Shown here: piece after piece, positions 31,136 through 40,575 of the stretch
Layout: every line of letters begins with the position of its first letter
How positions within the stretch are numbered: the first letter of the stretch is position 1
Assembly (NCBI GenBank): GCA_963931865.1
Contig: OZ007516.1
Location: 6,359,897 to 6,423,896, forward strand
Length of the DNA: 64,000 nucleotides
From: Axinella damicornis
Lineage: Eukaryota > Porifera > Demospongiae > Axinellida > Axinellidae
Reading direction: 5' to 3'
The notes under the pieces: model-generated
Seen by the model: the letters and a program-made list of their open reading frames with translations, nothing else
Databases searched by the model: none
What the model was told of the DNA's origin: nothing
Program-made: the position numbers and the translations under genes

Positions 31136-34100
31136 ATGGGCAACCGTAATAGTGGGGTAAGTAGTGAACCGACGGGGATGTCGTATGCTCCCACCCCAAG
31201 AGAAGGGAACGTGTACGAGGCCTCGTTTCCCCCACCCCCCTCCCGCTTTGGTGTCTCCACCACCTCTTCTACCACCCCACCCGTACCGCCCAGAGGGACA
31301 GGGCTGGAGCGGAGGGCCATGACAGTAATATCACGAGACAGACATGGAGATCATCCGGTATGTACCCAAACAAGGATGCCAGCAAATTGAATAGGGTTCT
31401 GCACTGTAACCAAGAGTGCATGATGAGATCGTTTTCATTGTGGCGATGATGTCATCATGTGTTCTTGCTGTATAACTCATGACCCATTTTGTACTGTTGC
31501 TCATTCACATGCACAAGGCAAGAAGTAGCCGTAGAAGCTGGGGCTGTCACAATACGGCAAATTGGCATATTACATATTGCATGCAAGGTGTTCACAATAT
31601 ATTGCTGTATTGCAATGCACAGATGTGGTTATTATTAAACCAGTAACAGGAAGAGCAAGTATACGTTCAGCAAGTCTTAAAACTACAAGAAGGTTAACGC
31701 CTTAAGTTTTCATACAGAAAAAAAGTTTTGTCGACATTTTCAGGCAAAAGACAGCCATTTACGAGGTTGCCTGCCGAGCTAAACAGCCTTTCGCAGGGCA
31801 CACTTGTGGCACAATACACGCAATACGCTGCAATATATTGCCCTACGCAATATATCGATATGTCGAAGTAAGTGTATTGAATTGTATTGCGATACGTTGT
31901 ATTGCAATATAGCTACATATCACAGAGTCGGTAGACTCTGTATGTAGGGATACGACGTACACGCAATATATGCTAATACATAAGAATCTCTCCAAATCTC
32001 AGAAACAGTACACTTATAAGCCTTTATAACCACATACCGTTCATCTTCGAGTGTTTTCATGACCAACAAGACTCCTCGCGTCGCGAAAAACCGTCGCGAA
32101 AGTACCGCACCAGGTACTCGCAAAACGGGCAAATTGTTTTTCTTTCTTCTTCTTCTTCTTCTTTCTTTCAGACGGGATAGCTCAACGTCGCCTCAATCCC
32201 TCATGATGGTTTTCGCACGAAACAGCAGCATTTTACACCGAGCAGTGCACCAGCCCATCGCTTTTTGGCAACCTCCAAGTCTTCACCAGGCGGCTACAGC
32301 TGCCCACTCAATAACTATGGCTTCATTTGTCACGCCATTTTCATGTTTGTACGCATGCGCACTTAAACGATCACTTAGCAACGGTACGTAATTATTATTC
32401 AAGATCGCTGAATTAGACGTGCCTTGCGTTGTGTTACCGCAACTAGACTGAGGTAAATTCTCTGTGCTATATATGTTACTAGACTGTGTTCTGTGAGAGG
32501 GGTGAATGCCTATCTAAAGACTCAACAAAGTGTCGCTACTACTATCTGGTATAGCTATTTTAGCTACACTAAACTTAGCTATGGTCTTCAGCTCAGGGAG
32601 CACTGGCGTAGTATTCATCCAGAAAAGGGTTGGCTTTTGAGATGCTTGGGTCTGATTCTTCAGCCATTGCTGGCAGTGTAAATGCCAGAGTCCAGCATGC
32701 ATGCGCCTGCTGTTACAAAAAATGACATAAACAAGTAATAAAAAACATTTAAAATGTAACAGGATGTAGGGATACCAGAACCGCAAAAAGTAAGGAAACA
32801 AGGTAGGGATGATCACACAAAACAGTGAAGTATACAATCCCCCTACATATCTTTTTTCATTATACACGTATTATGGAAAAAGATCTCTGTAGGGGGTTGT
32901 ATACTTCACTGTTTTGTGTGATCATCCCTACCTTGTTTCCTTACTTTTTGCGGTTCTGGTATCCCTACATCCTGTTACATTTTAAATGTTTTTTATTACT
33001 TGTTGATATAATATTGTGACAGCCCTAGTAGAAGTATTTGTGACCAAGATCAAGATTCTTGATCGTCCTTGATCACTCGATTGTGAGGCTTGTTTGATTA
33101 CGGGAGTTCAAAGGTCTAAATCATTGTCACGCCTCCTTAATTTTTCTAAGAAAATGCAGCTTGATTGTTGATCTTAGTCGCTCGGAGTTTGTGTTGATCC
33201 CTTGACCCGCTCTTAAAAGAGCGTCGATAATTTGCTTGATTCCGTTTTGATCCCAGTCAAAACACTTCTACAGGCGGCACGTAAGTGACTACCCCTTGCA
33301 AGAGGGTGTCCTCCCATGGATACAGTAGTCACAGCTAAGACTGCATGGGGTGAAGAAATTTTGAGCATCATTATTGCTGCTTTTCCGCATTGCAAAAAGG
33401 CTGTTTTTCAGCTGTTGACCCTATAAAATAGGACTCTACCTCTTCCTTAGTATACTGAGTCAAGATGTGCGGTCGCAGCTGTGTCTATGGGAGTGACAAC
33501 CCCTTGTTGTACATGTACGGGCAGTCACCAGTAGCTTTGCAAGAAGCACGGAATCTCATGTCCAGAAACTCCTCATGTTGGCCATTGTTCCAGTATACCA
33601 CCTTGGCTATTTGGTGAACTGTACTGAGTAGCTGGTTGAAACGTGTAGGTGTGAACATGCATATAGCAGACTCAGCTTGTGCATACTTGTGATTGTGTCC
33701 ACTAGCTTGTACATAGGTGTACAGCTTACCCCAATTAATACACGCATCAATGACATCATTTAATTTACATGTACTGTCAGAGTGAACAATAACTCCACCC
33801 CAGTTTGTGTGCAATCACCATATGCAAGGATGGATGACGGTAGTCATGATGATGTAGCAGAATCTGTACTACAAATGTAGTGGGAGTGCGACTCAGTCAT
33901 TGCATGTTGGACTGGATAGTAGTCGGTAATGTTTGAGTTGATCATCTCTCACCTCCTCCCTCCCTCGCCTCCTCCCTCCCTTGCCTTCTCCCTCCCTCGC
34001 CTCCTTCCTCCCTTGCCTCCTCCCTCCCTTGCCTCCTCCCTCCCTCGCCTCCTTCCTCCCTCGCCTCTTCCCTCCCTCGCCTCCTCCCTCCCTCGCCTCC

Positions 34101-35062
34101 TTCCTCCCTCGCCTCTTCCCTCCCTCGCCTCTTCCCTCCCTCGCCTCCTCCCTCCCTCGCCTCCTTCCTCCCTCGCCTCCTCCCTCCCTCGCCTCCTTCC
34201 TCCCTCGCCTCTTCCCTCCCTCGCCTCCTCCCTCCCTTGCCTCCTCCCTCCCTCTCCTCCTCCCTCCCTCGCCTCTTCCCTCCCTCTCCTCCTCCCTCCC
34301 TTGCCTCCTCCCTCCCTTTGCCTCCTCCCTCCCTCGCCTCCTTCCTCCCTCGCCTCTTCCCTCCCTCTCCTCCTCCCTCCCTTGCCTCCTCCCTCCCTCT
34401 CCTCCTCCCTCCCTCGTCTCCTTCCCTCAGCGTGCCCACCCAGGGTTATCGCGTCGGGTATCTGCAAGTGATGCTAGTACAAGTCTCTCCTCGTCTGTGG
34501 ATCTCTCTGATGATCTGGGGGCACACATTATGGAGAACAGACCCAAGGATAACGAGGACAATGTGCCCCTGGGGGCCACTGTCATAGTGTACTTCAATAA
34601 GGATGTTAGAACTGTGAACATTAACAAGCTGTTTGAGGTTGGTCTGAGTGTGTGAGAGTGTGTGTGTGTGTGTGTGTGTGTGAGTGCATGTCTCCTCTCC
34701 CAGTAACAAGCTGTTTGAGGTTGGTCTGTGTGTGAGTGCATGTGTGCTTGCATGTGAGTGCATGTGTATGTGTCAGACACCATTTCCTTGGATAGTGATT
34801 TGCCTCAAGACTACATGTAGTCAATTGTGTAGAAGGTGCTTCTATGCAATCTCTCACACGTCACATGAAGAAAATTTGATTGCATAGAAAGATCAGCTCT
34901 TCTGGATTCCCTCTAGGTCTAACACTGCTCCTCTTCCCCTCTCTCCCTCCCTTCCCCTTCTTCCTCCCCCCTCTCTTCCTCACATCCTCTCTTCCCTCCC
35001 CCTCCTCTCTCCTCTCCTCTCTTCCCTCCCCATCCTCTCTCCTCTCCCTCCCCCCCTCTCTC

Positions 35063-35095
<33 letters not shown>

Positions 35096-36915
35096 TTCCT
35101 CTTTCCTCCCGTACTCAGGTGCACTGCAACTCTGTGGACTCCTCTCTGAACCCTGTGAAAGGGAGAATCAGCTACGACGCCAGGCAGCAGAGAGCAGAGT
35201 TCATTCCCAGCAACACCCTCTATCCCAACTCTAAGTACACAGTCGTGCTGATGGGGAGAGCAGTCACCACTATACAGTGCACACACAGTGCGAACATTAA
35301 GAATGCAGAACTGCACTTTAACACATGCAACCCGGCACCGAAGCACATTGGGATTAAGCTGAAAGGACACAGCAGTGAGGTACATGTAATAGATATTGTC
35401 CTCTGTGATTAGCATACACAATGTAGGTCATTAGCCTCGTTCCCAGGCCCGAGAGAGGGAGGAGAAAAGGGCCTGGTTTCCACTGTTTGCGCATGCGCTT
35501 AATTATCTGTAACGGTAACACGTATTCATAAGGGGGAGGGTGCAAATGACGTCTTCGTAGTCACATGGTTGAGGTGTGACGCTTACCTATTTTGCTACAC
35601 TGGTCCTCGATCCGCGAGATGAGGGATTGCACAGCCACCAGCAACAGACTTACCGGACATTCTTTATTCAAAACAAACGAAAGAGTCTGGTAGCATACTG
35701 ACTCCACCCGGTCGGTGCTACGATAGCCATACGAAAGCATCCCATCGTTCAATCGCAGGTCGCTGTTCTAGCTCAATTCAGGAGCGCCTTGCCGCCTGAG
35801 GACTTAGAGAGCACGATTGAGAGCTGTTGTAACGCACGCCACTACTAAGTACTCGCTAGCTAGTTAACTGTACAGATCACGTTTTCACTTCGACGTCACA
35901 AGTGTACAAACATAATCGAACGTCCACGGTGCCGGTGGAATTCCACTGCTAGTTAGCGCAACCAGGCCCTTCTCTCCTCGCCGTCTCGGGCCTGGGAACG
36001 AGGCTACATAGGTCATACTCTATATAGCAGCATTGTTCCCAGGCCCAGTTTCATGTCTAGTTATGACATTTGAGCCCTCCACCAGATGAACAGGAGTGAT
36101 GTGCTTCTAGTGCACATGACCAGCACATGCTACCGTGTGAACCACGACCTGTCTGCATGTTGATGTGTAAGGTTGAAGTATGGGAATTGGGAATGGAGTG
36201 TCAAGGTGGTTGATAGGCTTGTGTAATAGGATATTGTGGGAATATCTGGGTTGGTGAGACAGAAACCAAGACAGTGTTGTTTGGACTTGGTGTGTAGTGC
36301 TTCAAATACTCCTTGGGTGTGCCAAGCCTTATTCCCCTGGATGATGGGATTGCTTCATTCTCAAGACCACCACGATAGTGTGGAGAGAGCCTATACCTCC
36401 TGCATGAGAGACTGCCAAGAGATCCTCCATTTGGACCAAGTCTAGGTAATGGCTCTCGTGATTTCCACTGCCATGCTGTTGTTTTCCGCATCCGCGTCCA
36501 TGCAGGTCATGCATAGTAACAGCTTCCCCATTACAGATCCCTCCAGCTCCCTGCATTGTATGTTGTGGCTTACCAAAATGACCACAATGTGTCGCAGAAA
36601 TGTAGATTCCCACTCCGTCAATATGTTGGAATTGATTTTATTGTGGACAAATCTGTTCATGCATGTGTTTACAGCCCACTGTCCTTCTACCACATACTCA
36701 TACATACATAGCCGGAAAGAATACAGATTGCGAACTATTATGACCTCTATAACTCTCTGATTGTTTGGAGCACGAGGAAGTGGGGCTGCTCCGGGGAGCA
36801 TGTGACGGGCATGTTCACTCAGAATGAGGACGGGAAACTGCAGCCACTGAAAGCAGACCACGATGTGTTGAAACTGAAAGAAAATGAAGTGGTGGTGGTC
36901 GAAATAAAGGACTGA
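31136..36915 (+). CDS. Unnamed protein with a bacterial-Ig-like (Big_5/SbsA) domain and putative N-myristoyl start
   Basis: Exons inferred: 31136-31357, 34431-34637, 35119-35379 and 36712-36915. All boundaries are phase 0, giving 297 residues; further exons may be missed. The start MGNRNSGVS fits an N-myristoylation signal (Gly2, Ser6). Residues 15-75 are Pro/Ser/Thr-rich and disordered-looking. Residues about 115-190 (VPLGATVIVYFNKDV ... GRISYDARQQRAEFIPSN, LYPNSKYTVVLMG) match the pattern of SbsA-type Ig-like domains. The last part (ERIQIANYYDLYN ... NEDGKLQPLKADHDVLKLK) has the look of a ubiquitin-like or PB1-like beta-grasp, which is a guess. Function unknown. Two introns end in very long pyrimidine tracts, and the first holds a hAT insertion. 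Confidence 0.6.
31694..31827 (-). pseudogene. hAT transposase C-terminal dimerisation-domain fragment
   Basis: The minus strand reads ATSVPCERLFSSAGNLVNG, then LLPENVDKTFFLYENLRR and a TAA stop at 31694-31696. This is the hallmark C-terminal motif of hAT-family transposases (PATSxPxERxFS...LSPExVxxLxFLxxN). The catalytic core is absent; upstream the sequence passes into CAATATATTGC repeats. It explains the family of the enclosing element. Confidence 0.85.
32735..33002. repeat. Second copy of the 266-bp foldback palindrome
   Basis: Near-identical to 8228-8493, with arms containing AACAGGATGTAGGGATACC and its complement. It forms the right part of the hAT cargo, about 25 bases from the hAT terminus. 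Confidence 0.9.
33028..33271. mobile_element. Possible MITE next to the hAT, ends GTAGAAGT
   Basis: The left GTAGAAGTATTTGTGACCAA and right GACTGGGATCAAAACGG side end in CAAAACACTTCTAC, an imperfect inverted pair of about 20 bp. The hAT target duplication coincides with its left end, so the hAT may have inserted into or beside it. Confidence 0.35.
33945..34427. repeat. Pyrimidine minisatellite, 16-bp unit, about 30 copies, abutting a 3' splice site
   Basis: The unit is GCCTCCTCCCTCCCTC with C/T variants. It ends three bases before the CAG acceptor of the exon at 34431. All frames are open on both strands (Pro/Ser/Leu or Gly/Arg/Glu repeats), so the ORFs here are artefacts. Confidence 0.95.
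34622..34735. repeat. Duplicated exon end plus donor, with TG repeat between
   Basis: TAACAAGCTGTTTGAG followed by GTTGGTCTG occurs at 34622 and again at 34704, 82 bases apart. The first copy is the end of a Big_5-gene exon with its donor at 34638. The second is preceded by CTCTCCCAG, so it looks like a complete microexon with its own acceptor and donor. A TG microsatellite lies between (34657-34682). Confidence 0.8.
34920..35117. repeat. CT-rich tract and C run of over 30 before an acceptor
   Basis: Repeats of CCTCTCTTCC and CCTCTCTCC, followed by an uninterrupted C run (about 35066-35095), then TTCCTCTTTCC and the acceptor CTCAG at 35118. It is the second intron of this gene with an enlarged pyrimidine tract. 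Confidence 0.9.
35432..36007. mobile_element. Palindromic-end element of the TAGCCTCGTTCCCAGGC family, 576 bp
   Basis: The left arm TTAGCCTCGTTCCCAGGCCC continues GAGAGAGGGAGGAG and GGGCCTGG. The right arm is CCAGGCCCTTCTCTCCTCG...GGCCTGGGAACGAGGCTAC. It lies in the last known intron of the Big_5 gene. Confidence 0.85.
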
Positions 36916-37560
36916 TTTTTCAGACGGAAGCTTAGTGTGCCCCATTCCCATATCAGATGGAATGGCCATCACAACTTACTTGGCGAACTGTACAACGTTG
37001 AATGTTTTGTGTGCTTTTCCTTTTGTGGATTTGTACTGTAGACTTTTTGTATGCTAGTTTTTATTTCACCATTGTTTTGTTGTCAAATGATCTTATCAGG
37101 CACTAAGAGTCTATAAGACGTGTACCTACAGACAGTCAATATATGCTATACTGGTTGGTTGTCCACTATCCTACTGAATTTCAAATGGACCAACCACATT
37201 CCACAGAACAGGCAGATCTGCCGAACATGATTGGTCAATTCTTGCACATTGTTTTTTAATTGGACAACCAGCATGAAATTTACACTAGTGTGGCTAGCTA
37301 GCATGATTGTATACTTGTACTATGTCTGTTAATTATAGGTCGCGTATACAGCTAGTAGTTTCATTCTCTATGGTAGAGAGCAGTACATATGGGTGTGGAA
37401 GATTGAATATGATGCATGAGTGATGTATCCCATAGCTCTCATCAACACTAAGTCTTATGCTATTGGGTAATAATCATCAGGAGCAAATAATAAGACTAGC
37501 CTCAAATCCAGGCTAATAATAAGACTAGATCCAACTCCACCCTAATGCTAAACTACATGA
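36916..37560. other. 3' flank of the Big_5 gene
   Basis: No gene seen. Around 37143-37277 an inverted pair (ATACTGGTTGGTTGTCCA and TTGGACAACCAGCAT) suggests another small MITE. A partial TAGCCTC-like piece lies near 37495. Confidence 0.35.
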
Positions 37561-37564
37561 CCTA

Positions 37565-38000
37565 TAGGCATAGTTTCCATAAATTATCATTATGCCAAAA
37601 AAAAAAATTGGAGGCGAAAAAAAAAGCCTAGCAGCCTTCCTTCCCTCCGTGCCAAGGGAAAAAGAGAGCACTAGCTAGAAAAAAAAGGACAAGCCAAAAA
37701 AAAAATACAACCTAGCAACAACCCATCCCTCCGTGACAGGTCATACACCGAAGTGTAAGCCTCAGGAGCGCTGGATAGGCGGTCCTGGAATCACAGGGGG
37801 CTAACCTGCTTTCTACCAGAACACCTTTAGCTTCGGTGGTCAGATGGGAACCGGCGTACTCGAGCTGCTAGGCGGGGAAGTCGAGAACCGGTATGTACGA
37901 AGCGGCCCAGACTCGAACTCAGTTATTGGGGAGACGAACACTCAACCCCCAGGCTAGCTGTAAAGCAAGTGCTTAGCGAGTGTGCCATCCCGACTTCCCG
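37565..38000 (-). mobile_element. Possible tRNA-derived SINE
   Basis: On the minus strand, TGGCACACTCGCTAAGCACT resembles a pol III A box. Downstream, GAGTTCGAGTC (37910-37925) resembles a B box. The region ends in several A runs (37595-37710 on the plus strand). The tRNA-like fold was not verified, so this is a suggestion. Confidence 0.35.
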
Positions 38001-38120
38001 CCAAAACTTGGTACAAATCCAATATTTATACCCCAAACCGGAAGTAACCTGTTGCGCATGCGCGCAAACTGACCTTTGTTTGAACCTTCGAGCAAAAAAT
38101 GGCGACCGTGTCCAAGCTCG

Positions 38121-39472
38121 CTCTACCTCTGCTCCACCTGCTCTACCTGGCTCTACCTGGCTCTACCTCTGCTCTACCTGGCTCTACCTCTGCTCTACCT
38201 CTGCTCTACCTGGCTATACCTCTGCTCTACCTGGCTCTACCTCTGCTCTACCTGGATCTACCTCTGCTCTACCTGGCTCTACCTCTGCTCTACCTGCTCT
38301 ACCTGGCTCTACCTGGCTCTACCTCTGCTCTACCTGGCTCTACCTCTGCTCCACCTGCTCTACCTGGCTCTACCTGGCTCTACCTCTGCTCTACCTGGCT
38401 CTACCTCTGCTCTACCTCTGCTCTACCTGGCTCTACCTCTGCTCTACCTGGCTCTACCTCTGCTCTACCTCTGCTCTACCTGGCTCTACCTCTGCTCTAC
38501 CTGGCTCTACCTGTGCTCTACCTGGCTCTACCTCTGCTCTACCTGGCTCTACCTCTGCTCTACCTGGATCTACCTCTGCTCTACCTGGCTCTACCTGGCT
38601 CTACCTCTGCTCTACCTGGCTCTATCTCTGCTCTACCTGGCTCTACCTCTGCTCTACCTGGCTCTACCTCTGCTCTACCTGGCTCTACCTCTGCTCTACC
38701 TGGCTCTACCTCTGCTCTACCTGGCTCTACCTCTGCCCTACCTGGCTCTACCTCTGCTCTACCTGGCTCTACCTCTGCTCTACCTGCTCTACCTGGCTCT
38801 ACCTGGCTCTACCTCTGCTCTACCTCTGCTCTACCTGGCTCTACCTCTGCTCTACCTGGCTCTACCTCTGCTCTACCAGCTCTACCTGGGTCTACCTGGC
38901 TCTACCTCTGCTCTACCTCTTCTCTACCTGGCTCTACCTCTGCTCTACCTGGCTCTACCTCTGCTCTACCTCTGCTCTACCTGGCTCTACCTCTGCTCTA
39001 CCTGGCTCTACCTCTGCTCTACCTGGCTCTACCTCTGCTCTACCTGGATCTACCTCTGCTCTACCTGGCTCTACCTCTGCTCTACCTGCTCTACCTGGCT
39101 CTACCTGGCTCTACCTCTGCTCTACCTGGCTCTACCTCTGCTCCACCTGCTCTACCTGGCTCTACCTGGCTCTACCTCTGCTCTACCTGGCTCTACCTTT
39201 GCTCTACCTCTGCTCTACCTGGCTCTACCTCTGCTCTACCTGGCTCTACCTCTGCTCTACCTGGATCTACCTCTGCTCTACCTGGCTCTACCTCTGCTCT
39301 ACCTGGCTCTACCTGGCTCTACCTCTGCTCTACCTGGCTCTACCTCTGCTCTACCTCTGCTCTACCTGGCTCTACCTCTGCTCTACCTGGCTCTACCTCT
39401 GCTCCACCTGCTCTACCTGGCTCTACCTGGCTCTACCTCTGCTCTACCTGGCTCTACCTCTGCTCTACCTCT
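38121..39472. repeat. Satellite block 1 (CTCTACCTGG / CTCTACCTCTG), 1.35 kb
   Basis: Built from the same A, B and C monomers as the array after 40801. It is flanked on both sides by TTCGAGCAAAA (38087-38097 and 39494-39504). The right flank also has a T-rich run. All three plus frames are open throughout. Confidence 0.95.
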
Positions 39473-39510
39473 TCTTTTTTTTCTTTTTTTTTTTTCGAGC
39501 AAAATTAAAA

Positions 39511-40362
39511 ATGGCTGAAAGTGGGAGTATCCTAGTGTCTGTCCTTGAAAGCACCTACACCAAGCTTAGGAAGTTTGGTGTTCCACTACCTGTCTGCATT
39601 TGCATGCAAGACAAGGGTCTGCAGCTGGAGAGTGCTCAGTGGACAGCGAGACAGTCCTGTGGTGGCTTTTCTGTCACTTTCTTTTGGCCAGCTCCAAACC
39701 AGGTGACTAAAGCGACTGTCAAGCCATCTGCGAAGAGGAAAGGGCGGAAGAGAAGAAGACCTAAGCCTGTCAGACCCAAGAAACTGTTCAGTGACTCTGT
39801 TAATGGACATGCTAGCTCGTCAATCAGCGGTAAGCAGTCGGTGCGTACTCCATTTATTGCCCATCATCTCAGTGCGAACAGTCAAAAGTCAGCCCACCCT
39901 CCTGCTCCTGATTCCAACGTAGATATCAATCAGCGTGAAGACCGCTCACTGGATCCAACACAGTGTGAGAATCCTGCTGAATATGATCAGTCCCTTCCCC
40001 CTGACTCAAGTGTTGCAGTCAGTGAAGCCTCAAGTCACCTAGATCTAACAAACTGTGACTCTGTGGCCTATGAAATGAAAGATGGTGTGCCTGGTATGAA
40101 GTTTACAGTGGATGGTAGTGATGGCTGGACCCCTGTGAGGAAGAGGCGATGCCGACCAAAGTCCAAAATGCGTATTTCATCTGACTCAGAAGGCAGCAGC
40201 AGTGACGTTGATGTGTCGTGTTCTAGACTGGTCGAGTACAGTGTGCGTGATGGTGTTCCTGGTTTGACAGTCTTCCGCAGGAATGCAACATGGACTCCTG
40301 TTGAGCCAAGTCCTGTGGCTTCAAGACTGAGAACTAAATCTAGATTTAAATACCCCAATTGA
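39511..40362 (+). CDS. 283-residue basic protein with two DGVPG...WTPV repeats, unknown function
   Basis: The start MAESGSILVSVLEST was chosen because it is the first ATG after the satellite block; one frame stays open upstream through the satellite, but only from non-ATG codons. It has a basic nuclear-localisation-like cluster at residues 75-83 (KRKGRKRRR) and a Ser/Pro-rich middle. Two related repeats are YEMKDGVPGMKF...GWTPV (187-209) and YSVRDGVPGLTVF...TWTPV (243-264). There are no Cys/His clusters or enzyme motifs. Codon use and composition look coding. It could be a host gene, or the small basic ORF of a retroelement, since repeats and A/T runs surround it (T-rich run at 39472-39495, A run at about 40450-40464). 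Not recognised. Confidence 0.5.
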   Translation: MAESGSILVSVLESTYTKLRKFGVPLPVCICMQDKGLQLESAQWTARQSCGGFSVTFFWPAPNQVTKATVKPSAKRKGRKRRRPKPVRPKKLFSDSVNGHASSSISGKQSVRTPFIAHHLSANSQKSAHPPAPDSNVDINQREDRSLDPTQCENPAEYDQSLPPDSSVAVSEASSHLDLTNCDSVAYEMKDGVPGMKFTVDGSDGWTPVRKRRCRPKSKMRISSDSEGSSSDVDVSCSRLVEYSVRDGVPGLTVFRRNATWTPVEPSPVASRLRTKSRFKYPN

Positions 40363-40464
40363 GTGACAAATTTAAATTAGTTACTGGGTACACTTGAGAT
40401 TAGCCTGACGCTATTTGTGTGTCAATGCTGTAATGCAGAATTGTTATAGAAAAAAAAAAAAAAA

Positions 40465-40575
40465 ACGTGGATATGGATTTTGGTCCGTCCGACGTGGATA
40501 TAGATTTTGGTCCGCATATACATAATAGATTTTGGTCTAGCCGACATGGATAAAGATATTGGTCCGGCAGGAAGT
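40465..40575. repeat. Four degenerate units of GACGTGGATATAGATTTTGG
   Basis: Units of about 24-36 bases with GTGGATAT(A/G)GATTTTGGTC(C/T)G occur directly after an A run. The remaining bases to 40800 show no gene. Confidence 0.75.

Larger units (their letters stand above)
31539..33027 (-). mobile_element. hAT-type DNA transposon, 1,489 bp, with 8-bp target-site duplication
   Basis: Ends are TGGGGCTGTCACAATA and its inverted partner TATTGTGACAGCCCTA, as in hAT elements. The flanks are GTAGAAGC (31531-31538) and GTAGAAGT (33028-33035), an 8-bp duplication with one mismatch. It contains a transposase fragment on the minus strand and a 1.1-kb cargo (about 31917-33002) whose inverted copy is at 8228-9325. 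It is non-autonomous and lies in intron 1 of the Big_5 gene. Confidence 0.85.

Noticed and set aside
33929..34427. Open frames on both strands with Ser/Leu/Pro or Gly/Arg/Glu repeats
   Set aside because: A 16-bp pyrimidine minisatellite. Only the part from 34431 on is taken as an exon.
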